NCBI GenBank assembly: GCA_963753135.1
Contig: CAVWBA010000001.1
Coordinates: 248,001 to 312,000 of the forward strand
Direction of reading: 5' to 3'
Length of the DNA stretch: 64,000 nt
Origin: Roseiarcus sp963753135
GTDB taxonomy: Bacteria; Pseudomonadota; Alphaproteobacteria; Rhizobiales; Beijerinckiaceae
The first letter of the stretch is position 1; every line of letters begins with the position of its first letter. The notes under the pieces were generated by a model, which made no database searches, had not been told where the DNA came from, and saw only the letters and a program-made list of their open reading frames with translations. Shown here piece by piece: positions 46,772 to 56,462 of the stretch. Both the position numbers and the translations under genes were made by a program.

Positions 46772-48437
46772 CGGTCGAAAACCTCCCCCGCTTTGACGTT
46801 ACAGCCCTGAGGCGGATCGCAGGCGCGGCTTTCGCCCGCGGCGAAGCCTATCATCGGGACGGACGCGTCGAAATCCTCGCCTTCGAGCCGAGGCGAGTGC
46901 TGGCGGAAGTGTCGGGAACGGAGGATTACCGCGTCAATCTCCTCGGCGCGGGTGACGCAATCCGGGGAGAGTGCACATGTCCCGCCTTCGACGACTACGG
47001 CTTCTGCAAGCACATGGTGGCGACCGCGCTGGCCGCAAACGAAATCGATGATGGCGTCGAGCCCGTCGGCGCCGGCGCGCTCGCGCGCATCCGCGCGCAT
47101 CTCGCGGGTAAGCCGAACGCAGCTCTCGTCGCGATGATCGTCGAGCTTGCCGAGCGCGATCCGGCTTTGTTCCGCAAGCTTGAGATCGCCTCTGCGGCCG
47201 ACGGCGCCGATGAGAAGACGCTGGCGGCGCGCCTCATGAAGGCGATCGACCAGGCAACGGCCACCCGCGACTTCATTGAGTATGGCGAGGCGGACGCCTG
47301 GGCGCAGGGCGTCGACGAAGCGCTCGACGCTCTCGAAGCGCTGGACTCCAAGCACGACGGCCTCGTCTTCAAGCTGGCCGAGCGGGCGATCGACGGAATC
47401 GAAAGCGCGATCGAATCCATGGATGATTCCAATGGCGAATGCGGCGCCCTGCTCGAGCGCGCTCGGGACATTCATATCCAAGCTGCTCGCGGCGCTCGTC
47501 CTGACCCGGTAGCCCTCGCCCGGGATCTGTTTGAGCGGGAGACCGGCGAGGGTTACGGAACGTTTAATGGCGCGGCCTGGCTCTACGCCGAGGTTCTCGG
47601 CGAGGCCGGCTTGGCCGAATATCGCCGGCTCGCGACCGAAGCGTGGGAGAAGCTGCCGCCGCGCACCGGGCGCGGCCCGCAGAAAGTCGAAGGCGACTAT
47701 GCCGGACTCTCCGAGATTCTCGACCGCTTCGCCGAGCGTGACGGCGATATCAGGCGCGGATCGCGCTGCGCGCCAAGGACCTGTCGTCGCCCTGGAAATA
47801 TTTGGAGATCGCCGAGTTCTGCCTCAAGCACAAGAGCGCGGAGGAGGCGCTGCGCTGGGCCGAGGAAGGCTTATGGAGGTTCGAGGACGGCCCTTTGGAC
47901 GCGCGTCTCGTCCTCTTTGCCGCCAACCTTCTCATGAAGGCGGATCGCCGAGGCGAAGCCGAAGCCGTTCTCAAGCGCGCCTTCGAGCGCGCGCCGGACT
48001 TCAATGTCTACCTGCGCTGGCGCGAGGCGGGCGGCGAGGCGGCTCGCGATCAGGCGGTTGCGCTGATCGAGCGCCGGGCGGCGGCCGAGACCAGACCCTT
48101 CTACGGCCATCCCGCCGACCTCAGCGTCAAAATCCTGATGCACGAGAAGCAGTTCGACATGGCCTGGGCGGTCACGCGAAAGCATCGCGTCTCACGGAGC
48201 GTGAAAGAGGGCCTCGCGCGCGAAAGCGAAGCCGACCATCCGCGCGAGGCTTTGGAAACCTATGCCGAGCGGGTCGATGAACTTGCGAGCGGAGGCGGCA
48301 ATCGCGCCTACGAGGAGGCTGCCGGCTTCATCGCCCGCATGGGCCGATTGCGTTCTCTTTCCGAGCAGGCAGCCTATGTCGCAAGTCTCAAGGAGCGATT
48401 CGGCCGCAAGCGCAATTTCGTGAAACTGCTGGCTTGA
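46768..48437 (+). CDS. SWIM zinc-finger protein, one frameshift
   Basis: About 556 residues after correction. N-terminal SWIM motif C-T-C-P-x-F-D-D-Y-G-F-C-K-H-M (GECTCPAFDDYGFCKHMVAT) for zinc binding. Helical repeat-like regions follow: LFRKLEIASAADGADEKTLA, ARDLFERETGEGYGTFNGAA. Near 47755 a net loss of one base leads to ALRAKDLSSPWKYLEIAEFC and helical pairs with TPR-like spacing (SAEEALRWAEEGLWRF, RRGEAEAVLKRAFER), ending KERFGRKRNFVKLLA. The long C-terminal region is usual for bacterial SWIM proteins of unknown role. Confidence 0.85.
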
Positions 48438-48517
48438 CCCGCCCCCACGCGGATCGCTCGCGCCGGTCGCCGAGGGTCCCGGCGCGTTCCCCCCTTCAAT
48501 TTCTCCGAGCGAGGAGG

Positions 48518-48769
48518 TTACCCTAGCCCCTTGATCAGCACCTGTCGCATGAGCTTCTGGTAGGACATGCCGGAGCGCGCCGCCTTGACCTTGTAGCCCT
48601 CAACCAATTGGCCGGGCAGTCGAAGATCAACGCGCGTGTCCTTGTTCATCGCCTCAACCCGCGCCCAGAATTCGGGGGCGGGCAGACCGCCTGACAAGTC
48701 ATATTCGGCCAGGTTGGCGCTTTCCAGCCATTCATGGGCCTGTTGGTCAGTTTCCCTTGCAACCAGCAA
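48518..48769 (-). CDS. CopG/BrnA-like antitoxin, orphan
   Basis: 83 residues from a TTG at 48769. The C-terminal ribbon-helix-helix pattern VDLRLPGQLVEGYKVKAARS then GMSYQKLMRQVLIKGL is that of CopG-family antitoxins; the N-terminal DQQAHEWLESANLAEYDLSG is typical of the group. No toxin gene is adjacent: upstream there are only 57 bp before the PfkB gene and downstream lies the SWIM gene. It may be a solitary regulator or remnant. Confidence 0.75.
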   Translation of the reverse strand: MLVARETDQQAHEWLESANLAEYDLSGGLPAPEFWARVEAMNKDTRVDLRLPGQLVEGYKVKAARSGMSYQKLMRQVLIKGLG

Positions 48770-48826
48770 CTGGTTTCAGATCGTCACACTGAACGCAGAT
48801 CGATAAATATGGGGCAAGAAACATAG

Positions 48827-49768
48827 ATGACATCAGCGCCCCATCCACGCAGCCCGGCGCGCGTCGCCACGGGCCCCCGCGTCCTCGTCATTGGCGACAT
48901 GATGACCGACGTCATCGTGCGCCCCGAAGGCCCGTTCGTGCGCGGCTCGGACCGGCGCGCGTCGATTACGGTTCAGCCCGGTGGATCTGCGGCCAATCAG
49001 GCGGCGTGGCTCGCCTCGTTTGGCGCAGGCGTCGATTTCGTCGCCCGGGTCGGCGCCGCCGATGTCGAACGCGAGAGAGCGCGCTTCGAAGCGATCGGCG
49101 TCACGCCGCATCTCGTCGGCGATCGAACCCATGAGACCGGGCGGCTGGTCGCGCTCATTGACGCGGACGGCGAACGCAGTTTCCTCACCGATCGCGGCGC
49201 CAACGAAAGGCTCGAAGCCCGCGACGTCCCAGGCGCGCTGATCGAGAGCGCGACGCTCGTCCATCTCTCCGGCTATTCCTTCTTCGCCCCTTCGCCCCGC
49301 GCGGCCGTCCGCGACGTCATGCGGCGGGCGGGAGATAAGCCCATCAGCGTCGATCCGGCTTCGGCGGAATTCCTGCGCGAGGTCGGGGCGAAGAATTTCC
49401 TCACATGGACGCGAGGCGCGGCGATCCTGTTCCCCAACGAGGAGGAAGCCGCGGTTCTCGCTGGCTCGACCGATCCTGACACCCAATGCGCGCGCCTTGC
49501 GACGCACTATCCGTTGGTCGTCATCAAGCGCGGGGCGGCCGGCGGCGAGGCCGTGGAAGGCGCGCGCCGCTGGCGCGTCAGCGCGCCGAAGATTAAGGCG
49601 ATCGACACAATCGGCGCGGGCGACGCGTTCGTCGCCGCCTTTCTTAGCCAACGGCTTTCCGGCGCCGAAATTCAGCCTGCGCTCGAGCGCGCCGCAGCAG
49701 CCGGCGCCGCCGCTTCGACAATCATTGGCGGACAGCCGAGGCGCTCGAGCGTTCATCCCGATCGATAG
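48827..49768 (+). CDS. PfkB-family carbohydrate kinase (candidate pseudouridine kinase)
   Basis: 313 residues. N-terminal RVLVIGDMMTDVIVRPEGPF and the substrate-side GGSAANQAAWLASFG; C-terminal ATP/catalytic motif DTIGAGDAFVAAFL with the catalytic Asp. The substrate is not fixed by sequence. In many Rhizobiales a PfkB kinase of this type sits by psuG, which is 3.6 kb upstream, so phosphorylation of pseudouridine is a reasonable guess. Full length. Confidence 0.88.
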   Translation: MTSAPHPRSPARVATGPRVLVIGDMMTDVIVRPEGPFVRGSDRRASITVQPGGSAANQAAWLASFGAGVDFVARVGAADVERERARFEAIGVTPHLVGDRTHETGRLVALIDADGERSFLTDRGANERLEARDVPGALIESATLVHLSGYSFFAPSPRAAVRDVMRRAGDKPISVDPASAEFLREVGAKNFLTWTRGAAILFPNEEEAAVLAGSTDPDTQCARLATHYPLVVIKRGAAGGEAVEGARRWRVSAPKIKAIDTIGAGDAFVAAFLSQRLSGAEIQPALERAAAAGAAASTIIGGQPRRSSVHPDR

Positions 49769-49935
49769 ATCCGATCGCTTCTTTTGATAGACTTGCGGCG
49801 ATCGCCGCCTATACCTATCTTCGCCGCCAGCAGGGCTTCCGAACAAGAACCAGCCAAAGTTTTTCAGTCTCAAAACTGGATAAGCGGCAGTATTTCGGAA
49901 GTCCCATGGATCTTAAATTCGATCAGGAGGGCTAA

Positions 49936-50841
49936 ATGTCCATTCGTCCCGTCAAGCGCGTCAGCCAGTCCGTTCCGACCATGGAGGGGGCGGGCGTCAA
50001 GCTCCGCCGCGCCTTCGGCTTCGGCGACACGTCAGATTTCGACCCGTTCCTCATGATGGACGATTTCCGCGGCGATGACCCTGCGGACTATCTGGCAGGC
50101 TTCCCGTGGCATCCCCATCGCGGCATCGAGACAATCACTTATGTGCTGGCGGGCAGCGTCGACCACGGCGACAGCCTGGGCAATCGCGGCAAGCTTGGGT
50201 CGGGCGACGTGCAATGGATGACCGCCGGAAGCGGCATCCTGCATCAGGAGATGCCGACCGGCGACGCCAAGGGCCGCATGCATGGCTTCCAGCTGTGGGC
50301 GAACCTGCCCGCCCATCTCAAGATGGTGAGGCCGCGCTACCAGGACGTTCCCGCGAGCGCGATCCCCGAGGTGATTGACGACGATGGCACAGCCGTGCGC
50401 GTCATCTGCGGCGACTTTTGGGGCAAGACCGGTCCGGTCGACGGCGTCGCCGCCGAGCCGCGCTATCTCGACGTGACGGTGCCCGCGGGGAAGAAGAAGC
50501 GCCTCAAGGTCGAGGATTTCCGCCAGGCGTTCGCCTATATTTTCGAGGGCTCAGCCACCTTCGCCGATTCGTCAGAACCCTTTGGCGTATTGCGCGAAGC
50601 GCAGGTCGACGGCGAGGAGGTGCTGGTGCGCGATCATGTCGGCAACCGGTCGCTCATCGTGTTCGGCGCGGGCGACGAGGTCGTCGTCCAGGCGGGCGAA
50701 GAGGGCGTGCGCTTCCTTCTCATCTCAGGCCGGCCCTTACGCGAGCCGATCGCCTGGCACGGGCCGATCGTGATGAACACGCAGGCTGAGATCCGTCAGG
50801 CGTTGAGCGATCTGCGCACCGGCGCGTTCATCAAGGACTAA
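49936..50841 (+). CDS. Pirin family protein
   Basis: 301 residues, double cupin. The N-terminal metal site is HPHRGIETITYVLAGSVDHG with three His and a Glu farther on (GILHQE). Other pirin landmarks: FLMMDDFRGDD, GDVQWMTAGSGI, GFQLWANLPA. The C-terminal cupin holds FVVRDHVGNRSLIVFGAGDE-like residues and FLLISGRPLREPIAWHGPIV. Pirins are nuclear cofactors in eukaryotes and quercetinase-like or redox regulators in bacteria. AGGAGGG precedes the ATG. Confidence 0.93.
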   Translation: MSIRPVKRVSQSVPTMEGAGVKLRRAFGFGDTSDFDPFLMMDDFRGDDPADYLAGFPWHPHRGIETITYVLAGSVDHGDSLGNRGKLGSGDVQWMTAGSGILHQEMPTGDAKGRMHGFQLWANLPAHLKMVRPRYQDVPASAIPEVIDDDGTAVRVICGDFWGKTGPVDGVAAEPRYLDVTVPAGKKKRLKVEDFRQAFAYIFEGSATFADSSEPFGVLREAQVDGEEVLVRDHVGNRSLIVFGAGDEVVVQAGEEGVRFLLISGRPLREPIAWHGPIVMNTQAEIRQALSDLRTGAFIKD

Positions 50842-51054
50842 GCGGGCTTGCTCGTCCGACCCAACGGACGGCGGATGACCAGAAACTCAGCTTAGACGAG
50901 GGACAACGGTTCGGGTCGCGGGTCTCGCGGCTCGCTGCTCGAACCGAGGCCGCAAACATCGCTTCAAATCGAGGTCCGGTCGGAACCTAGCTTTAATCGT
51001 CGCGTTTTACGATCGTGAGCACGGGGAGTATGCGAGCCCGCGGAGCACGCAAAC

Positions 51055-52333
51055 ATGGCCAACTCGACGATCTCGACGCAGTGCTGCATTGCCGGCGGCG
51101 GCCCTGCGGGAATGATGCTCGGATTCCTGCTGGCGCGCGCCGGCGTTCGCGTGGTGGTGCTGGAGAAGCACGCCGATTTCTTCCGCGATTTTCGCGGCGA
51201 CACGGTTCATCCGTCTACTCTCGAAGTGATGGTCGAACTCGGTCTGATCGACAAGTTCCTGCAGCTGCCGCATCAGAAGGTCGAAACGCTGTCGGCGCAG
51301 ATCGGCGCCGAACACGTCGAGGTGGTCGATTTTCGCCATCTGCCGACGCACTGCAAATTCATCGCGCTGACGCCGCAATGGAACTTCCTCAACTTCCTCG
51401 CCGAGCAAGGCAAGCGTTACCCGACATTCGATCTGCGCATGCAGGCTGAAGCGACCGATCTCATCGAGGAGAATGGCCGCGTTGTCGGCTTGATCGCCAA
51501 GACGCCGGACGGGACGCGCGACGATCCGCGCGGACCTCGTGGTCGGCTGCGACGGGCGCCATTCAACCGTGCGCGAGAAAGCGGGCTTCGAGAGCGAAGA
51601 CTACGGGGCGCCGATGGATGTGCTCTGGTTCCGATTGTCGCACAAAGACGGGGACAGCCCGGACACGTTCGGCCATATCGAGGCCGGCAAGATGATGATC
51701 ATGCTGGACCGCGGCGACTATTGGCAATGCGCCTACATCATCCCGAAAGGCGGCATTGAACGCGTGCAAGCCGAAGGCCTCGAAGCTTTCCGCGCGCGGG
51801 TCGTCGAGATGTCGCCCTTCGTGTCCGACCGGATCGAGGAATTGAAAAGCTGGGACGACGTGAAGCTGCTCAGCGTCACGGTCGATCGGCTCAAGAAATG
51901 GTGGCGGCCCGGACTCCTTTGCATCGGCGATGCAGCGCATGCGATGTCGCCGATCGGCGGGGTCGGCGTCAACATGGCGGTGCAAGACGCGGTCGCCGCC
52001 GCGAACCGGCTCGCCGAGCCGCTCCGCGGCGGACGATTGACGGATCAGGACCTTCAGGCCGTCGAGGAGCGGCGCACTCCGCCCATGCGGTTCACGCAGC
52101 GGCTGCAGCTCATGATCCAGCAGAGAGTCATCAGCCGCGTTCTTGCGAGCCACGAGCGGCCGAAGCCGCCGCTCATCTTGAAGCTGTTCGGCGTCTTGCC
52201 GATTCTGCGCCGCATTCCAGCGCGTCTGATGGGCCTCGGCATCCGTCCTGAACATGTGCAAACGCCCGAAGCGGCGCCTGTGTTGGAAGCGAGCCGCGTG
52301 GTCTCCCGTCAGCGCGCGAGCGCCTCGGCGTAG
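51055..52333 (+). CDS. FAD-dependent monooxygenase (aromatic hydroxylase type), one frameshift
   Basis: About 425 residues after correction. FAD dinucleotide fold CCIAGGGPAGMMLGFLLARA; the segment DFFRDFRGDTVHPSTLEVM is typical of the PHBH-like / UbiH group. An extra base near 51525 leads to RADLVVGCDGRHSTVREKAG (DG motif), then GLLCIGDAAHAMSPIGGVGV (GD motif) and NMAVQDAVAAANRL. Unknown substrate. The C-terminus runs into the relic of a glycosyltransferase 3' end, so the last 10 residues may be foreign. Confidence 0.9.
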
Positions 52334-52400
52334 ACGCCGAACATGTCGCGCGTCATGCGCTCAGCCGAGTAGGCCTCGGCGACCCGCTGGCGGAACGGAT
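52309..52400 (-). pseudogene. 3' remnant of a glycosyltransferase gene
   Basis: Reads QRVAEAYSAERMTRDMFGVY then AEALAR and stop, almost the same as the end of the intact glycosyltransferase at 54150 (KIAEAYSAERMTRDTLMVY, AEALER). Upstream on the minus strand the match stops. A tandem copy of the glycosyltransferase gene has evidently been lost except for its last 30 codons. Confidence 0.8.
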
Positions 52401-52537
52401 AATGTCTGCTCACCCTCATCCATGGGGCGATTCGCCGGCCCGCTGCGAAGCTTGTGGACAGGCTTGGCGACAGCTTGCGCGGGTGGGTCGGCGAATTAGA
52501 CTTGGAGCTTCCGATTCGCCTGACGAAAGATATCCGC

Positions 52538-54124
52538 ATGAAGAAGCTCGCTAGCAAACCGCGGAAGCCGGTGCGGCGGAAACGCAGCGCGACAGGGACG
52601 GGCGTCTCCTTTCGCGACGTTGACTTGACCGCCCTTCGACGGCTCCTGGCGGAAGAATTGCCCCCCGACGACGACTTGGAGGACATGATCGTCGACATCC
52701 TGTCGGCCGATCTGGATGACCCCGACGACATCCCGGACGCCGAGATGCTGTCCGAACTCAACGAGGCGCTGAACCAGGCGCGGCTCGATGCCGCGGGCGG
52801 CGACATCGAGGCGCGCACAACACTCAAGAATATCCGCGCGATGATCGACGAGGCGGCGGTGCGCGACGCCATCCATCCAGCCGCGCTGATGATGCTCGGA
52901 CGATTACTCGCGGGCGCTCAGATCGAGATCGGGGAGCCCGCCCGCGCCGCCTTGGGCAGGGCGCTGGACTTGGGAGCTCTCAAGGACGCCGCGGCGGACG
53001 CCTATGAGGCGTTTTTGCGGCCCGCGCTGTCGCAGAGCGGGTCCGATCCGTTCGAGCTCTACGAGGAGGTCGAGGCCATCATCTCGATTTTTCCTGCCGC
53101 TTACAGGTCGGCGTTCGTCGAGCAGATGGCGCTCGATTCCCATGCGCTCATGCGCCGGAGCGCGGTCGGTTTCCTCCTCCATCGCGACGAAGCCCTCGCG
53201 GAAGCGGCAAGTCGTGGCCTTGGCGCCGCGCCGAGCGGCCTCGATGACGAGCCTCGCTGCTGGATCGAGGCCATTCGCCCCTGGCTTGCTCCGCCGCGGC
53301 GGAGCGCGCTCGACGCCGGGCTTCCCGGCGCGCAGCGCGCAGCCTTCCGGCCGGGCGCGAAGATTGTGAAGACGATCGCCTCGGTCTGCGACGGATCGGG
53401 CGTCAGCTTCCTGCTCGCGACAGTCAAGCGTGGCTCCCGCTTCCTTCTCGCCTCGGTGATGATCAAGCCGACGGGCGTCAATGACTGCATGTCCTACCAA
53501 GACCTGTCGTCGAACGAGGCGACCATGCTGGAACGCGCGCTCCGCTCGTCGGTCCCATCGTCCGAGATTTCGTTCGCGGCCTGGGAGAAGCTGCTGCGGC
53601 TTGCGCTCGGCCGCAATCTCAGCTGCGACGAGCCGCCGCCCTTCGCGCTCGTTGGCGTCGTCGAGGCGCTCGGCCTCGATTCGCTCGCGCCGGATTTCGC
53701 AACGCCAGCCGAGATCATCGCATCCGCGCTCGCCGACGTCGCGGACCGCGATCGAGCCGAAACCATTCGCGCGGCGCATGAATTCGCGGCGAAGACCGAA
53801 TTGACCGACAACTGGTTCGAGGCTGGCGAAGAGGTCGAGGCTGTCATGAGCACGGCGAGGTCAGCGAGCGCGGGCGCGGGCGCGCTGATCGAAAGCTACC
53901 TGCCCGGCCGCCGGGAATTCTGGGCGGCGCAATGCGCCCGATCGGCGCTCGCGCTCAAGGATGGCGCCCGCCCGCGCGACGAGACCTGGAAACATCTCGC
54001 GCTCGTGGGCCGCGATCTTGCCGGCGACATGCCCTTGAGCCGCATTCCGTTGATTCACCGCATCGCCGAGATGAGCGCGCGCGCTTATTCGCTGCAGAAG
54101 GCGCAGCGCTCGGCGGCGGCCTGA
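52538..54124 (+). CDS. Hypothetical protein, 528 residues
   Basis: Not recognised. From the ATG at 52538 the first 25 residues are strongly basic (MKKLASKPRKPVRRKRSA). An acidic patch follows (EELPPDDDLEDMIVDILSAD). The rest is mostly helical, with HAA-x-MMLGRLLAGAQ, a beta-rich segment near 290 (SFLLATVKRGSRFLLASVMI) and a helical C-terminus. No signal peptide or membrane helix. Helical-repeat proteins look like this. It ends 25 bp before the convergent glycosyltransferase gene. Confidence 0.75.
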   Translation: MKKLASKPRKPVRRKRSATGTGVSFRDVDLTALRRLLAEELPPDDDLEDMIVDILSADLDDPDDIPDAEMLSELNEALNQARLDAAGGDIEARTTLKNIRAMIDEAAVRDAIHPAALMMLGRLLAGAQIEIGEPARAALGRALDLGALKDAAADAYEAFLRPALSQSGSDPFELYEEVEAIISIFPAAYRSAFVEQMALDSHALMRRSAVGFLLHRDEALAEAASRGLGAAPSGLDDEPRCWIEAIRPWLAPPRRSALDAGLPGAQRAAFRPGAKIVKTIASVCDGSGVSFLLATVKRGSRFLLASVMIKPTGVNDCMSYQDLSSNEATMLERALRSSVPSSEISFAAWEKLLRLALGRNLSCDEPPPFALVGVVEALGLDSLAPDFATPAEIIASALADVADRDRAETIRAAHEFAAKTELTDNWFEAGEEVEAVMSTARSASAGAGALIESYLPGRREFWAAQCARSALALKDGARPRDETWKHLALVGRDLAGDMPLSRIPLIHRIAEMSARAYSLQKAQRSAAA

Positions 54125-54149
54125 ACGGTCCGGCGTCCCGCCCACGTCG

Positions 54150-55352
54150 TCACCGCTCCAGCGCCTCGGCGTAGACCATGAGCGTGTCGCGCGTCATGCG
54201 CTCAGCCGAATAGGCTTCGGCGATCTTCGCTCGCGATCGGCGCCGGACGGCCTCGCGGGCCGAAGCGCCAAGCGAGAGCGCGGCAATGATCGCATCCGCA
54301 AGCGCGGCCGGTTCGCGAGGCGGAACGAGCCAGCCCGTGCGGGTCTCGGCGTCCGCGTGTGGCGGGGCGGCGATGATTTCGCGGGCTGGTCCGACGTCGG
54401 AGATGATGGTGAGCGCCCCCATCGCCGCGGCCTCGATCGCCGTGCGCGTCACGCCGTCGGCGTCCGCGGCGGGAAAGACCACGACCGCCGCGCCGATGAA
54501 CGCCGCTGGGGAATCGGCCGCGGCGCCGACGCGCGTAACGATGGACCGAACGCCGCACTTGGCAGCGAGCGCGTCAAGCTCGCCCGCGAACGCCGGCTTC
54601 GCCGCGTCGCCCGCCAACACGAAACGGACGTCGTCGAGGCCTCGGCCTTTGATCAGCGCGGCCGCCTCGATGAGCATGTCCTGGCCCCGGCCTGGCGCAA
54701 GTCGCGCCGGCATCAATACGACCCGCTCATGCGCCGCGGCGCCCCAGCTCGAGCGAACGTCGGACACCCGCCGCCCGCTCACCCGTTCCGGCTGAAGCTT
54801 GGAGAGATCCATTCCCGGACGCACGATTCTGAGCCGCTTGGGAAGCATCGGAAAGAGCGTTTCCGCGCGGCGTGCGGCAAACTCGGACGACGCGATGACG
54901 ATGTCGCCCTCGGCCACGGCCGTCTCGAAGCTGGTGCGCGGGCGCGCGCCGCCGTCGCCCGGAAGCGAGGTGACGAGCGGGCGCTTCGCCTTGCGGCAGG
55001 CCTTGACCGCCGCCCAGGCGGCCCAGCGTGAGCGCGCGTGGACAAGGTCGACCCGCTCCGAGGCGATGATGCGCTGCAGGCGGCCCGCATTGAACGTCAT
55101 TGCGATCGGGTTCTTGGTCGCCGCCGGAAAACGAATGAAGAGACCGCCGATCGCTTGCAATTCGCCGGCCAGCTCGCGCGAGTCGGTCGCCACCAAAGCG
55201 CGAGCGCCCATCTCCTTGAGCGCGGCAGTGACCGCGAGCGTCGCGCCTTCGTCGCCGCCTGCGGAGAGCGGCGGGACGATCTGGAGGATCGTACGGCCGG
55301 CGAGCGGCGCGTTCGCCCCGCGTCCGAAGGGGGAGAGCGCGTCGATGCTCAT
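54150..55352 (-). CDS. Glycosyltransferase family 4-like protein
   Basis: 400 residues, GT-B fold. Start at 55352 (MSIDALSPFGRGANAPLAGR). The N-terminal domain has ILQIVPPLSAGGDEGATLAV; the C-terminal domain has RVVLMPARLAPGRGQDMLIE, FVLAGDAA, and the nucleotide-sugar site with E-x7-E pattern region VVVFPAADADGVTRTAIEAA AMGALTIISD (split here for length). Probable role in surface polysaccharide synthesis, consistent with the AlgX-like genes to the right. Divergent from the hydrolase gene at 55479. A relic of a second copy lies at 52309. Confidence 0.9.
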   Translation of the reverse strand: MSIDALSPFGRGANAPLAGRTILQIVPPLSAGGDEGATLAVTAALKEMGARALVATDSRELAGELQAIGGLFIRFPAATKNPIAMTFNAGRLQRIIASERVDLVHARSRWAAWAAVKACRKAKRPLVTSLPGDGGARPRTSFETAVAEGDIVIASSEFAARRAETLFPMLPKRLRIVRPGMDLSKLQPERVSGRRVSDVRSSWGAAAHERVVLMPARLAPGRGQDMLIEAAALIKGRGLDDVRFVLAGDAAKPAFAGELDALAAKCGVRSIVTRVGAAADSPAAFIGAAVVVFPAADADGVTRTAIEAAAMGALTIISDVGPAREIIAAPPHADAETRTGWLVPPREPAALADAIIAALSLGASAREAVRRRSRAKIAEAYSAERMTRDTLMVYAEALER

Positions 55353-55478
55353 GGGCCGCCACGCTTCGGACGGAAAAGCGCGCAGGGCCGCCGGTTGACT
55401 CGCGGCGAAGGCTCCGCCAAGTCCGCTCCGCCCTGCGCGTCCAAGTTGGGATTGAACCCCGCGCCATCCGCAGGCCGA

Positions 55479-56282
55479 ATGATCAGCAGCGAGCTCAATG
55501 TGTCGGACGGACAGCCGCAGGTTTTCATCGTCGGGAAGGCCCCGAATCAACGGCGTATCGCCTTTCGCCGCCGTGCGCCAGTGCGCAGCGGAGCGCCAGG
55601 CGTCATTTGGCTCAGCGGTTATCGCTCCGACATGGACTCGACCAAAGCGACCGCCCTCGACGCCGAAGCCGAGCGGCGCGGTCTCGGCCTCCTGCGGTTC
55701 GACTATTCCGGCCACGGCCGCTCCGACGGAAGCCTCGACGAGGGGACGATTTCCCGCTGGCTCGAAGAGACGCTCGCTCTCATGCAGGGGATGAGCGAGG
55801 GACCGCAAATTCTGGTCGGCTCCTCCATGGGCGGATATTTGGCGCTGCTCGCGGCCCGGGCGCTGAGCGAGACCGGGGAGAAGGCGCGCGTCAAGGGCCT
55901 CATTCTGATCGCGCCCGCGGTCGATTTCACCGAAGCGCTTATCTGGGCCAAGGCGCCGGACGAGGCGCGGCGCGCGATCATGGATGAAGGCGTCTGGCGA
56001 AGGCCCTCCGCCTATTCGAGCGAACCCGACTGCTTCACCCGGAACCTAATCGAGGACGGGCGCAAGCACCTTCTGCTCGGGGCCATGATTCGCACCGGCG
56101 CGCCGACCGCGGTCTTGCAAGGCATGCGGGACGAAGACGTGCCGTTTTCGCATGCGCTCGCGCTGATGCAGCGCTTCGGCGGCGACCCGGCGACGCTGAC
56201 GCTCATAAAGGACGGCGATCACCGCCTGTCGCGTCCGCAGGATCTGGAGCTCATGTTCGCGGCGCTGGAACGGATGGTGTGA
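55479..56282 (+). CDS. Alpha/beta hydrolase
   Basis: 267 residues. Nucleophile elbow GSSMGGYLAL with Ser; oxyanion region PGVIWLSGYRSDMDSTKATA; RFDYSGHGRSDG; catalytic Asp in GMRDEDVPFSHAL and His in KDGDHRLSRPQDL. This pattern fits carboxylesterase / serine peptidase S9-like hydrolases (BD-FAE or YqiA-like) found widely in Rhizobiales. Cytoplasmic. Divergent from the glycosyltransferase. Confidence 0.9.
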   Translation: MISSELNVSDGQPQVFIVGKAPNQRRIAFRRRAPVRSGAPGVIWLSGYRSDMDSTKATALDAEAERRGLGLLRFDYSGHGRSDGSLDEGTISRWLEETLALMQGMSEGPQILVGSSMGGYLALLAARALSETGEKARVKGLILIAPAVDFTEALIWAKAPDEARRAIMDEGVWRRPSAYSSEPDCFTRNLIEDGRKHLLLGAMIRTGAPTAVLQGMRDEDVPFSHALALMQRFGGDPATLTLIKDGDHRLSRPQDLELMFAALERMV

Positions 56283-56286
56283 CAAG

Positions 56287-56428
56287 CGAACGTCATCGCG
56301 AGGAGCCAGAGGGCGTCGAAAGACGCCCGTCGTTCGACGGGCTATGGCGACGCGGCGATCCAGGAGCCGTAAAGCGCGCTACGTTCCCCTCGATTGCTTC
56401 GCTGCACTCGCAATGCCAACTCGATCCG
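56287..56428. repeat. Intergenic palindromic repeat relative
   Basis: AACGTCATCGCGAGGAGCC at the left and CGATTGCTTCGCTGCACTCG then CAATGCC at the right form the ends of a long imperfect palindrome, related to 44066-44178. The interior includes a hairpin GGGCGTC / GACGCCC. No gene is present. Confidence 0.6.
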
Positions 56429-56462
56429 AGCCCATCGCATCAAATCGCAGTGGAGCGAGTGA

